From: Bacillus timonensis
Lineage (GTDB): Bacteria > Bacillota > Bacilli > Bacillales > Bacillaceae_L
Direction of reading: 5' to 3'
Length of the DNA: 64,000 bases
Assembly (NCBI GenBank): GCA_020171895.1
Contig: JAIVAN010000007.1
Location: 124,001-188,000 of the forward strand
Of this stretch, positions 16,066 to 25,868 are shown piece by piece. Below the pieces are notes generated by a model. The model was given only the letters and a program-made list of their open reading frames with translations, was not told the origin of the DNA and ran no database searches. Both the position numbers and the translations under genes were made by a program. The first letter of the stretch is position 1, and each line of letters begins with the position of its first letter.

Positions 16066-17859
16066 CTAGTTTGTCATTTTCATGAATTCTTCAACATCTT
16101 GGACAGACAGTTTTATTGCTTTTTCCCAGAAATCACGTTGTGTAAGATCAACCCCTAAATGCTTTTGTGCTAGGTCCTCAACGCTCATACTAGCAGTATC
16201 TTTTAATAGAGCAATATATTTTTCTTCATACTCTGTTCCTTCTTCTAAAGCTTGAGCATAAATACCTAACGAGAACAAATAGCCAAACGTATAAGGGAAG
16301 TTATAAAATGGAACCCCTGTTAAATAAAAATGCATTTTTGAAGCCCAAAACTGTGGATGGTACTGTTCTAATCCATCACAATACGCAGTTTTTTGAGCAT
16401 CAAGCATTAATTCATTTAATCTTTCTGAGCTAACCATACCTTTTTTACGTTCTTCATAGAAGGATTTTTCGAAAATAAAGCGAGCATGAATATTCATATA
16501 AAAGGCAACGCTTCTTTGAATTTTATCTTCTAATAGTGCCAAACGATCTTCTTCAGTTTTGGCATTTTTAACCGAAGCATCTGCTACAATCATTTCTGCA
16601 AAGGTAGAAGCTGTTTCTGCAACGTTCATCGCATAATTACGATTTAAGAAATGAACACCGTTCATTGCATAACCATGAAAAGCGTGCCCTAATTCGTGAG
16701 CTAATGTTGATACATTAGAAGGTGTACCAGAGTAGGTCATAAATATACGAGATTGATTACTTTCAGGAAAACCAGTACAGAAGCCTCCTGGAGCTTTTCC
16801 TTCACGATCTTCTGCTTCTATCCATCTATCCTCAAAAGATTTTTTCGTAAACTTCGTTAACTCCACTCCAAACTTACTGAACTGATCTAGAATAAAATCA
16901 GCACCTTCTTGATAAGTGACTTTACTTTCAGTTTTTGCAATTGGAGCATCAAGGTCATACCAACTCAATTTCTCTAACCCTAGTAATTTAGCTTTTCGAT
17001 CTAAGTATTCAACAAATGGTGCCTTATGATCAGAGATGACGCTCCACATCGTGTCGAGAGTTTCTTTAGACATTCGATTAATATCAAGTGGTTCTTTTAA
17101 GATATCCTCCCAGCCACGCTCTTTATATACGTTTAAGCGGAATCCACCTAAATGATTTAAAGCTTCGCTTATATAATCAGCGTGATTTTCCCATTCTTCT
17201 TCCCAGTTTTTGAACACTTGTTTACGGACTTCACGGTCACCACTTGAAAACTTGTTGGCTGCTTGGCCGACTGACAACTGCTTAATCTCACCATTTTCTT
17301 CAAATGGTATTTTAATGTTTCCTACAACTGTATTGTATAACTGACCCCATGCATGATAACCATCAATTCCTAATGAATTGATTAACTTTTCTTGATCTAA
17401 TGATAGCTTTTCTGAAGCTCTTTCACGTCTTTCATTTAATACAAATGCGATTTCCGCAAAATCATTTTCTGATAAAAGCTCTGTCCATACAGATTCGTCA
17501 ATTGCAACTAATTTTTGATCAAGACCTGTCAAAGCTGTTTGAAGCGTAGCACTTAGTTGAGTAATTGTACCACGATGCATTTTAGCCTTTTTATCAGCAG
17601 TGTCTTGTGCTTGCAAGCAGCTAACAAACGCACCGGCTTGACGAATTTTTTTTGCAATATTTTCAAAAGAAATTAATATGCTTGAAAGTTGGTCTTTTTC
17701 TTGAACAGATTTCGGGGGTATAAAGCTGGCAATTTGATCCCCAAATTGATTAATTCCTTTTTCGATTTCCTGTAGATATGTATGAAACGCTTTAGAATTA
17801 CTTCCACCTTCGAAAAATACATCTAAGTCCCATGTTGGTTCATATGCAGTTTGTGTCAT
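16066..17859 (-). CDS. pepF: Oligoendopeptidase F family metallopeptidase (M3)
   Basis: The product of about 597 residues has the M3 zinc motif HELGHAFHG (HExxH) with the downstream Glu supplied by NVAETASTFAEMI. Enzymes of this family are cytoplasmic and degrade short peptides. ATG at 17857-17859 follows GAGGGG; the frame is open to 17949, but that extension lacks a ribosome binding site and is not family-like. It is monocistronic, with its own terminator, and repeat E lies upstream. Confidence 0.93.
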   Translation of the reverse strand: MTQTAYEPTWDLDVFFEGGSNSKAFHTYLQEIEKGINQFGDQIASFIPPKSVQEKDQLSSILISFENIAKKIRQAGAFVSCLQAQDTADKKAKMHRGTITQLSATLQTALTGLDQKLVAIDESVWTELLSENDFAEIAFVLNERRERASEKLSLDQEKLINSLGIDGYHAWGQLYNTVVGNIKIPFEENGEIKQLSVGQAANKFSSGDREVRKQVFKNWEEEWENHADYISEALNHLGGFRLNVYKERGWEDILKEPLDINRMSKETLDTMWSVISDHKAPFVEYLDRKAKLLGLEKLSWYDLDAPIAKTESKVTYQEGADFILDQFSKFGVELTKFTKKSFEDRWIEAEDREGKAPGGFCTGFPESNQSRIFMTYSGTPSNVSTLAHELGHAFHGYAMNGVHFLNRNYAMNVAETASTFAEMIVADASVKNAKTEEDRLALLEDKIQRSVAFYMNIHARFIFEKSFYEERKKGMVSSERLNELMLDAQKTAYCDGLEQYHPQFWASKMHFYLTGVPFYNFPYTFGYLFSLGIYAQALEEGTEYEEKYIALLKDTASMSVEDLAQKHLGVDLTQRDFWEKAIKLSVQDVEEFMKMTN

Positions 17860-17980
17860 TATTTTTCCCCTCTCTATGTAGTCAACTACATTATATAGAC
17901 AATTCGCAAAAATTTCTATTATTTGAATCGTCATATTAATATTTACCAATTCAATCTAGTTTCATTTATAACATGTACAA

Positions 17981-18124
17981 AAGAGGTTGGGACAAAGGTA
18001 GTTTACCTAAATAGAAACTAAAACAATGATTGTAGGTGTAGTTAATCCGCTCCTGAAATATACTTCGCTAAGCTATTATTTTGTTCAGTGTTTTAGTTAA
18101 ATACTTAAGTTATGTCCCAGCCTC
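17981..18124 (+). repeat. Inverted-repeat element E (full copy) upstream of pepF
   Basis: The ends GAGGTTGGGACA (17983-17994) and TGTCCCAGCCTC (18113-18124) form a near-perfect terminal inverted repeat, and a nested pair AACTAAAACA and TGTTTTAGTT lies inside. Its first 87 or so bases recur at 20231 (copy F) with about five differences. Elements with GAGG(C/T)TGGGACA termini are familiar from intergenic regions of many Firmicutes. No coding capacity is evident. Confidence 0.8.
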
Positions 18125-18138
18125 CATACAATAAATGA

Positions 18139-18291
18139 TTATTTTCCAAAATAATTATAGTAGTAGTAACCTCCACCAATTACTAGTAAAAGGATGAGGA
18201 GCACTACAATAAATGCATAACCAGCACCGTATCCATAAGGTCTATAACCAGGATACACATATGCTCCATATGGGTAACAACAATGTGACAT
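18139..18291 (-). CDS. YjcZ-type small membrane protein
   Basis: The 50-residue product begins MSHCCYPYGAYVYPGYRPYG, then has a hydrophobic segment FIVVLLILLLVIGGG and ends YYYYNYFGK. A Tyr/Gly/Pro-rich head followed by one membrane segment and an aromatic tail is the pattern of the YjcZ family, small proteins often made during sporulation in Bacillus. The start codon follows GGAGG. Which paralogue it is cannot be decided, and the function is unknown. Confidence 0.8.
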   Translation of the reverse strand: MSHCCYPYGAYVYPGYRPYGYGAGYAFIVVLLILLLVIGGGYYYYNYFGK

Positions 18292-18444
18292 AATACGCCC
18301 TCCTTTTTCACTCCTTTATACTTATAATTTATTCAATATATGCCTAAATCGGTAGGGCATACACACAGAAATCAATTTAAAAATGCGATATTTTTTTATG
18401 AATATTATCCATCTAATAACATTTATTGCGTGGACAGACACAAA

Positions 18445-18466
18445 CATACAATCAGACTCATACACA
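18445..18466 (+). promoter_or_regulatory. Candidate sigma-E promoter elements of sigK
   Basis: CATACAAT at 18445-18452 and CATACACA at 18459-18466 resemble the -10 of sigma-E promoters, and sigK is transcribed by sigma-E in Bacillus subtilis. The -35 match is poor, so the exact promoter is uncertain. No other feature was seen between 18292 and 18507. Confidence 0.35.
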
Positions 18467-18507
18467 TTAATAATAAGGCATTTGCCTAATTTAGTGGGGG
18501 TGAATAG

Positions 18508-19224
18508 ATGTCAACCATCTTAACAGCACTTGGATACTTTATTAAGGAATTGATTTTTTTAGTATCATATGTAAAAAACAATGCCTTTCCACAACCGTTA
18601 TCTGCAAGTGAAGAACAAAAATACTTACGGTTGATGGCTTCTGGTGATGAAGCTGCTAGAAATATATTAATCGAACATAACTTGCGACTGGTTGCTCATA
18701 TTGTCAAAAAATTTGAAAATACAGGTGAAGATACAGAGGATTTAATTTCAATTGGAACCATTGGATTGATAAAGGCCATTGAGAGCTACTCTCAGGGCAA
18801 GGGAACGAAATTAGCCACCTATGCTGCTAGATGTATAGAAAATGAAATTCTTATGCATCTACGAGCTTTAAAGAAAACGAAAAAGGATGTCTCATTACAT
18901 GATCCGATTGGTCAAGATAAAGAAGGGAATGAAATTAGCTTAATTGATGTCTTAAAGTCAGAATCAGAGGATGTCATTGACACTATCCAGCTAAATATGG
19001 AACTTGAGAAAATCAAAGAATTTATTGACATACTAGATGGACGCGAGAAGGAAGTTATTATAGGTCGTTTCGGATTAGATCTTAAAAAAGAGAAGACTCA
19101 ACGGGAAATAGCTAAGGAATTAGGTATTTCAAGAAGCTATGTATCTCGGATTGAAAAACGCGCATTAATGAAAATGTTTCATGAATTTTATCGGGCAGAA
19201 AAAGAAAAAAGAAAGCAAAGATAG
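18508..19224 (+). CDS. sigK: RNA polymerase sigma-K factor precursor (uninterrupted)
   Basis: Sigma-K directs late mother-cell gene expression in sporulation. The 238-residue product contains the family's very conserved [37 protein letters not shown] (region 2) and [20 protein letters not shown] (region 4). The first 20 or so residues form a hydrophobic pro-sequence ([18 protein letters not shown]); in the family this is removed by SpoIVFB. The gene is continuous: the skin element that splits it in Bacillus subtilis 168 is absent. The ATG follows GGGGGTGA. The gene and the following nuclease gene lie between repeats E and F. Confidence 0.97.
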   Translation: MSTILTALGYFIKELIFLVSYVKNNAFPQPLSASEEQKYLRLMASGDEAARNILIEHNLRLVAHIVKKFENTGEDTEDLISIGTIGLIKAIESYSQGKGTKLATYAARCIENEILMHLRALKKTKKDVSLHDPIGQDKEGNEISLIDVLKSESEDVIDTIQLNMELEKIKEFIDILDGREKEVIIGRFGLDLKKEKTQREIAKELGISRSYVSRIEKRALMKMFHEFYRAEKEKRKQR

Positions 19225-19231
19225 CACTTTA

Positions 19232-19254
19232 AAAGGGGGACTCAAAAAGTCCCC
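19232..19254 (+). terminator. Terminator of sigK
   Basis: GGGGACT and AGTCCCC form a stem around CAAAA, eight bases after the stop. The T-tract is short (TTCATT). Confidence 0.7.
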
Positions 19255-19261
19255 TTCATTC

Positions 19262-19348
19262 TTAAACTCCATCATTTACACTTATTTCGGTTCCAATAAT
19301 AATAGCGATTGAAGCGGTTATCACGATCCCCATAACAACTGCAAACAT
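19262..19348 (-). CDS. Possible 28-residue membrane peptide
   Basis: A short frame MFAVVMGIVITASIAIIIGT and eight further residues starts with ATG at 19346-19348, nine bases after AGGAGG. Almost the whole peptide is one hydrophobic segment with a short acidic tail. It is convergent with sigK. I do not recognise a family. The strong ribosome binding site is the main evidence; it may be a genuine small membrane protein or chance. Confidence 0.4.
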   Translation of the reverse strand: MFAVVMGIVITASIAIIIGTEISVNDGV

Positions 19349-19509
19349 CTTCTGATACCTCCTATCTGTTAATCTTCTATTGTTACTTTAAACCTACCAT
19401 ATAATCCCTTACAAAAATCTTCTAAATTTTGAACATTTATTTAAGAAACTATGACAATTTTGTGATATTATTAGGCATCTAGAATGAGAAGTAACGAGGG
19501 TGGAGAAGG

Positions 19510-20214
19510 ATGAAAATCGTTAAGTATATGATTCAAATATGTTTACTCATTGTACTATGTAGTTGCGCTAGTACAAGCATAGAAGAGAGCAATAGTGAAA
19601 ATACTGTACCTGTTATCAAAATAATTGATGGTGATACGATAAAAGTCGACCTCAATGGCAAAGAGGAAAGTGTTCGATTTTTATTAATTGATACACCCGA
19701 GACCAACCACCCTAGAATGAACGGACCACAACCATTTGGATTAGAGGCGAAGAAATTTACAGCAAACTTTTTTTCAAAAGGAAAAGCTGAACTTGAGTTA
19801 GATGTTAGTGAAAGGGATAAATATGGTCGAATCTTAGCCTACGTTTATGTTGATGGCGTATCTATCCAAGAGGCTTTACTAAAAGAGGGACTAGCGAGGG
19901 TAGCTTACATTTATCCTCCTAACACAAGATATGTTGAAAAATATCAACAACTACAAAAAGAAGCACAGAAACTGGGAATCGGCATTTGGAGCATAGAGAA
20001 TTATGCTTCAGAAGAAGGTTTCAATTCTAACAATAAGGAAAGTCTTAATTCAGCAAAGAATCAATCGTGTCATATAAAAGGAAATATAAATTCAAAAGGC
20101 GAAAAGATTTATCATGTACCATCTGGCTTATATTATGAAAGAACGAAAGAAGAGGAATGCTTTCAAACGGAAGCAGATGCAATTGAAGCTGGCTATCGTA
20201 AATCAAAAAGATAA
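19510..20214 (+). CDS. Thermonuclease-family lipoprotein (SNase domain)
   Basis: The 234-residue protein has a lipoprotein signal (hydrophobic stretch to LCSCAST, likely Cys near residue 20) followed by a staphylococcal-nuclease domain at about residues 33-165. The active-site pattern is present: DGDTIKV, RFLLIDTPE (Arg and Glu) and DKYGRILAYVY (Arg). It would be an extracellular, membrane-tethered, calcium-dependent nuclease similar to YncB. The C-terminal CHIKGNI...VPSGLYYERT...CFQTEADAIEAGYRKSKR segment is a small domain seen in other secreted Bacillus nucleases. ATG follows GGTGGAG. Confidence 0.88.
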   Translation: MKIVKYMIQICLLIVLCSCASTSIEESNSENTVPVIKIIDGDTIKVDLNGKEESVRFLLIDTPETNHPRMNGPQPFGLEAKKFTANFFSKGKAELELDVSERDKYGRILAYVYVDGVSIQEALLKEGLARVAYIYPPNTRYVEKYQQLQKEAQKLGIGIWSIENYASEEGFNSNNKESLNSAKNQSCHIKGNINSKGEKIYHVPSGLYYERTKEEECFQTEADAIEAGYRKSKR

Positions 20215-20230
20215 TATTAAGAACACAAAA

Positions 20231-20340
20231 GAGGTTGGGACAAAAGTAGTTTACCTAAATAGAAACTAAAACAATGAATGTAGGTGTAGTTAATCCGCTC
20301 CTAAATTATACTTCGCTTTCCGCGGGAAGCTGGAATTAGA
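20231..20340 (+). repeat. Inverted-repeat element F (truncated copy of E)
   Basis: About 87 bases from GAGGTTGGGACA match element E with roughly five substitutions. After TACTTCGCT the sequence diverges (TTCCGCGGGAAGCTGG), and the right terminal inverted repeat is missing. It is in the same orientation as E, 2.25 kb away, so sigK and the nuclease gene sit between direct repeats. The rest of the gap to 20447 shows nothing else clear. Confidence 0.75.
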
Positions 20341-20447
20341 TCTACATTTTTTTCTCTCTTGTTAAGAGTAAAAATATCATTAATAAGTGCGTTGAAACCA
20401 CTTCAACATTCCTTTCCGCTTCGTTACATGGAATCTTTCTCCAAACA

Positions 20448-20477
20448 AAAAAACCTTCCAATAAACAGAAAGTTTTT
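20448..20477 (-). terminator. Terminator of yrhC
   Basis: On the minus strand AAACTTTC and GGAAGGTTT pair with one wobble and are followed by a run of T. Confidence 0.65.
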
Positions 20478-20479
20478 TT

Positions 20480-20719
20480 CTATGAATCTATATTTTGAAT
20501 TTCACGTTTTAATGAAATTACTTTTCTAAAGAAATAAAATGCTAATACTAAAAAAAGAAAGGTTGTGACCATTAGTAAGTTTATTTGAAGAGACCCTTTG
20601 TCTTCATTTGGAATTAGAACTCCAATATATAAAAATACACTTACACAAATTAAGATAAAACTAAATCTTGTATAATCATTAACTTTTGCTTGTAAACTCT
20701 TAATATATTCAGATTGCAT
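20480..20719 (-). CDS. yrhC: YrhC family membrane protein
   Basis: The product of about 79 residues has two membrane segments (RFSFILICVSVFLYIGVLIP and LLMVTTFLFLVLAFYFF) and a charged tail, matching YrhC, the gene after mccB in Bacillus subtilis. Its function is unknown. ATG at 20717-20719 is preferred because TAGGTG lies six bases upstream; a GTG at 20728 would add three residues. A terminator lies between it and mccB, so it may not be part of the mcc operon here. Confidence 0.8.
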   Translation of the reverse strand: MQSEYIKSLQAKVNDYTRFSFILICVSVFLYIGVLIPNEDKGSLQINLLMVTTFLFLVLAFYFFRKVISLKREIQNIDS

Positions 20720-20808
20720 TCTATTCACCTACCATAGTAGTCTATAAAACTAATATAGCACATAGCTTTCTATTTGGATGAATGTAAATGTAACCAATTA
20801 ACATAAAG

Positions 20809-20839
20809 GCCTGACATACATAATATTGTACGTCAGGCC
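20809..20839 (-). terminator. Terminator of the yrrT-mccB operon
   Basis: GGCCTGACGTAC and GTATGTCAGGCC form a stem with an AT-rich loop, followed on the minus strand by TTTATG. It lies six bases after the mccB stop. Confidence 0.8.
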
Positions 20840-20844
20840 AATTC

Positions 20845-22903
<2,059 letters not shown>

Positions 22904-22930
22904 GTCCTCACCCCGTTTTTTTACAAGAAA

Positions 22931-23635
22931 TTATGCATTCGCACTAAGTTCATCTATTACATGTAATACAAGTGCAGATGAGTTTAATGCTGCTGTATGT
23001 AAAAATTGGTCAAAAGAGATATTGGATTCCTTTCCAGCAATATCTGATAGTGCTCTTGTTATGACAAAAGGAATTCTAAATTGATAACACACTTGCGCAA
23101 TTGCAGCTGCTTCCATTTCAACAGCGTATAAATTAGGGAATTTACTACGAATGAAATCAACTCGAACTGGATCGTTCATAAATGAATCGCCAGTTGCAAT
23201 TAATCCTTTTACTGCTTGAATATCCGATATTTTTTTTGCAGCATTTTCTGCAACTTCTACTAACTTAGGGTCTGCTTGAAATGATGCTGGAAGACCAGGC
23301 ACTTGTCCATATTCATATCCGAAATCCGTTACATCTACATCATGATGACGAACTTCACTTGAAATAACAAGATCACCTACATTTAAGCTTGCAAGAAAAC
23401 CACCTGCTGAACCAGTGTTTATGACATATGTTGGTTTAAATCTCTGTAATAAAACGGTTGTTGCTAATGCTGCATTTACTTTACCAATTCCAGATTTAAG
23501 AAGAATGACTTCCTGTGAATTAAGTGTACCTGTCGTAAATTCACAACCAGCTATCGTTGTTTCTTCTCGATTTTGGATTTTGTCTCTTAATATAGTTACT
23601 TCTTCTTCCATAGCTCCGATAATTGCAATTTTCAT
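22931..23635 (-). CDS. mtnN: 5'-methylthioadenosine/S-adenosylhomocysteine nucleosidase
   Basis: MtnN (Pfs) removes adenine from methylthioadenosine and S-adenosylhomocysteine, feeding S-ribosylhomocysteine to LuxS and hence homocysteine to MccA. The 234-residue product has [23 protein letters not shown] and the catalytic region [11 protein letters not shown] and ALSDIAG. ATG at 23633-23635 is five bases after GAAGGA and gives the usual length; the longer open frame is not supported. Confidence 0.96.
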   Translation of the reverse strand: MKIAIIGAMEEEVTILRDKIQNREETTIAGCEFTTGTLNSQEVILLKSGIGKVNAALATTVLLQRFKPTYVINTGSAGGFLASLNVGDLVISSEVRHHDVDVTDFGYEYGQVPGLPASFQADPKLVEVAENAAKKISDIQAVKGLIATGDSFMNDPVRVDFIRSKFPNLYAVEMEAAAIAQVCYQFRIPFVITRALSDIAGKESNISFDQFLHTAALNSSALVLHVIDELSANA

Positions 23636-23655
23636 AATTTCCTTCATCCTTTTCG

Positions 23656-24291
23656 TTATAATTTTGTAGCATCTATTAACCACACAAAATCATTACAACG
23701 AGAAAACTCAACTGAAAATCCATTACTACTAAAGATAGTTCTTAACGATTCTATTGTTGTGTAATACTCTCTCTGTAAGTCATTAGCTAGGTTCGTAAAT
23801 CCTTTTCCTTTTGCTGTTTCAATCATTTCAATATATGCTTCTTGATTTTTAAACATCGTATCAGCAAAAACTATTTTACCACCTTTTTGTAGGAACTTTC
23901 CATAGCTTGCAATAGCCTGGTACTTTTCTTCGTCTGTTAGATGATGAAAAGCATACGTACTCACTATTGTATCTACCTGTTGAGAAGGGAGTTCAAACAC
24001 TAAAAAATCTCCGTCAGTTATTGGACAAGCTACCTTCTTTAACGCTATGTCACGCATCGGTTTAGAAGGTTCAATTCCAAAAACAGTTAGGCCTCTAGAT
24101 AACAACTTATTAGTTAAGTTCCCAGTGCCTACACCAAATTCAATGACGGTTCCTTTTGCTCGCTTAGCAACTTCATCTAATATATTTTCATAGCCAACAA
24201 AAACCGCTTCGTATTCTTTATCATGTCCAACTACAGATTCATCATAACTACCTGCCCATTCTTCAAATACTTCCAAAAACTCTCTACCCAT
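23656..24291 (-). CDS. yrrT: YrrT, SAM-dependent methyltransferase-like protein
   Basis: The 211-residue protein starts [20 protein letters not shown], which is characteristic of YrrT, and has a SAM-binding motif [16 protein letters not shown]. Its substrate is not established. It is the first gene of yrrT-mtnN-mccA-mccB; in Bacillus subtilis this operon converts methionine-derived sulfur to cysteine and is repressed by CymR. Its ribosome binding site (GGTGGTG) is weak. Confidence 0.92.
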   Translation of the reverse strand: MGREFLEVFEEWAGSYDESVVGHDKEYEAVFVGYENILDEVAKRAKGTVIEFGVGTGNLTNKLLSRGLTVFGIEPSKPMRDIALKKVACPITDGDFLVFELPSQQVDTIVSTYAFHHLTDEEKYQAIASYGKFLQKGGKIVFADTMFKNQEAYIEMIETAKGKGFTNLANDLQREYYTTIESLRTIFSSNGFSVEFSRCNDFVWLIDATKL

Positions 24292-24310
24292 TTTAACGCA
24301 CCACCTATTC

Positions 24311-24332
24311 TATATAATTCCTATAAGTATAG
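24311..24332 (-). promoter_or_regulatory. Candidate CymR operator upstream of yrrT
   Basis: On the minus strand, ACTTATAGGAATTATATA precedes yrrT by about 20 bases. The GGAATT core with an A/T-rich left part resembles CymR sites as I remember them, and CymR controls this operon in Bacillus subtilis. The match is by eye only. Confidence 0.4.
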
Positions 24333-24448
24333 TATGAATTAATTTTAAAACTGTTATTAATCTATCACATATTTTTAATTGTGACAATTTATTTGTAACG
24401 GAATTTTTGTGATAAACTAGTAGGAAAAAGGGTAAAAGGGTGAAGGAT

Positions 24449-24655
24449 ATGGAGTTTAAGCTGGATATTATACAAGATAAAGTTGAGTTGTTTGAAGCAT
24501 ATGATATTAAGACACTTGAGAAGAAAATTAATGAGCATATAGAGCATAATAAAGCTATTTTATTGGAAGTACATTCTGCATCACATCAAGTTCATGTTAC
24601 TGATGAGGGAAAGACTTACTTTACAGCGCTTGTACACTTTAAAGTAAAGAAATAA
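24449..24655 (+). CDS. yrzA: YrzA family protein (DUF2536)
   Basis: The 68-residue product, MEFKLDIIQDKVELFEAYDI onward, is a small soluble alpha/beta protein matching YrzA in sequence pattern and position (divergent from yrrT). Function unknown. ATG at 24449 is chosen over a GTG at 24440 that lies in the purine-rich ribosome binding region (AAGGGTGAAGG). Confidence 0.8.
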   Translation: MEFKLDIIQDKVELFEAYDIKTLEKKINEHIEHNKAILLEVHSASHQVHVTDEGKTYFTALVHFKVKK

Positions 24656-24664
24656 CTATTCGGC

Positions 24665-24920
24665 TACCCTGAAAATACGACGCTGTATGTGGGGTGTTAA
24701 CCTTCGTTGCAGGAACCTCGCTTTCCGCGGGGCGCTCCTGGAGCCTCCTCGGCTTCGCCTGTGGGGTCTCCAGTCCAGCGCATTTCCCGCAGGAGTCTCG
24801 GTCCTTCCTCTTCGGTTAACACAGCTGAAGTACAACAAGTCAACATTCTAAAAGAAACAAGCGCACATTTTCATTCGCCATGGTGCAATTCACAAATTGC
24901 ATGGAAGTCTATCCTGACAA
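24665..24920 (+). repeat. Structured intergenic repeat, copy C
   Basis: The left boundary is TACCCTGAAAATAC (24665-24678) and the right TATCCTGA (24910-24917). The core inverted repeat is GTGTTAACC with GGTTAACAC. Copy C is closest to A: GCGGG pairs with CCCGC, CTGGAG with CTCCAG, and GCGCT with AGCGC. The right module has the hairpin TGCAATTCACAAATTGCA. It lies between the convergent genes yrzA and yrrS. Confidence 0.85.
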
Positions 24921-25027
24921 TCAATCTATCATGGCTAATTAATCTTCCAAACATAATTCATTCCCATTGATGATACTGTTACTTAGAATTTTGTGGGTGT
25001 ACATTTACTTCTAAAACAAGAAGAAGG

Positions 25028-25059
25028 AAGCACGTTGGAATGATGATTCCAACGTGCTT
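25028..25059 (-). terminator. Terminator of yrrS, possibly bidirectional
   Basis: AAGCACGTTGGAA and TTCCAACGTGCTT form a 13-base-pair stem. It lies between yrzA/repeat C and yrrS; T-rich sequence follows on both strands but is weak on each. Confidence 0.75.
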
Positions 25060-25062
25060 TGT

Positions 25063-25788
25063 TTAATCATTGTCTGATTCAGACTCAGATTCATTATTTT
25101 GATTATTTTTGTAATAAGGACTATCATTTTCTCTTAGTTCTTCGATTAGAACTGGCTTCCAACCAAGGTTAGATTCCCAATTGATATACACGCGATAGAT
25201 TTGTCCATTGTCTCTAGTAGACACAGTAGCAGCTACTTTGTTGTGTCCATTGTTTTGAAGCCACCATACTGTCATGTTAGATATATCTAATCCAGTTGCA
25301 TAGCTAATTGCTTGTTCCATTTCAAGTCGGTCTACTGAACCGTCCTCATAATTAACAACGTGTGGTTCTTCTTGGCTTGTTTTTATTGGTTTCCAATCTT
25401 CATTTTTGATTGATCTTATAATATTGGATTCAGGATCGCCTTCTGTTACGACAAGATTTCTTGAATCTGTTTCTTCGGTTTCACTCGAATTAACGTTACG
25501 ATCTTCATTATCAGTAGTAGAACCTGATTTCTCATTGTTTTGTTTATTTTCAGCGTTATTAGATTGACCATTCTCGGATTGTTTATCTGATTGATTATTT
25601 GATTGTTCTTGCGTAGAACTTACCGGCGTTACATTTTCTTCTTTACCAAATAATAACTTACTAGCAAAGATAATAATTAATACAAAAACGATACCTATAA
25701 GAAGATTCAATATTGTATTAATTCTTCTTCGTTTCGATCGCCTTTCATAGCGAGGTCCTTCATATAGTTTATTAAAGTCATACCCCAT
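25063..25788 (-). CDS. yrrS: YrrS family membrane protein (DUF1510)
   Basis: The 241-residue protein has a basic N-terminus (YERRSKRRR), one membrane span at about residues 25-46, a low-complexity Asn/Ser/Glu/Asp-rich linker at about 55-110, and a C-terminal globular DUF1510 domain with MTVWWLQNNGHNKVAATVSTR. The function is unknown; it follows the PBP gene pbpI here and in Bacillus subtilis and is therefore likely extracytoplasmic and linked to cell wall or sporulation. Confidence 0.88.
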   Translation of the reverse strand: MGYDFNKLYEGPRYERRSKRRRINTILNLLIGIVFVLIIIFASKLLFGKEENVTPVSSTQEQSNNQSDKQSENGQSNNAENKQNNEKSGSTTDNEDRNVNSSETEETDSRNLVVTEGDPESNIIRSIKNEDWKPIKTSQEEPHVVNYEDGSVDRLEMEQAISYATGLDISNMTVWWLQNNGHNKVAATVSTRDNGQIYRVYINWESNLGWKPVLIEELRENDSPYYKNNQNNESESESDND

Positions 25789-25868
25789 CTTGATGTTCCC
25801 CCTTAAACTCCTAACATACCCACTATTTTATCACTACAATTCCATAACTTGAAGAATTTTCTGAAATT

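Noticed and set aside
17981-18124. Element E as an insertion sequence
   Set aside because: It has terminal inverted repeats but is only about 144 bases and encodes no transposase; it is listed as a repeat.
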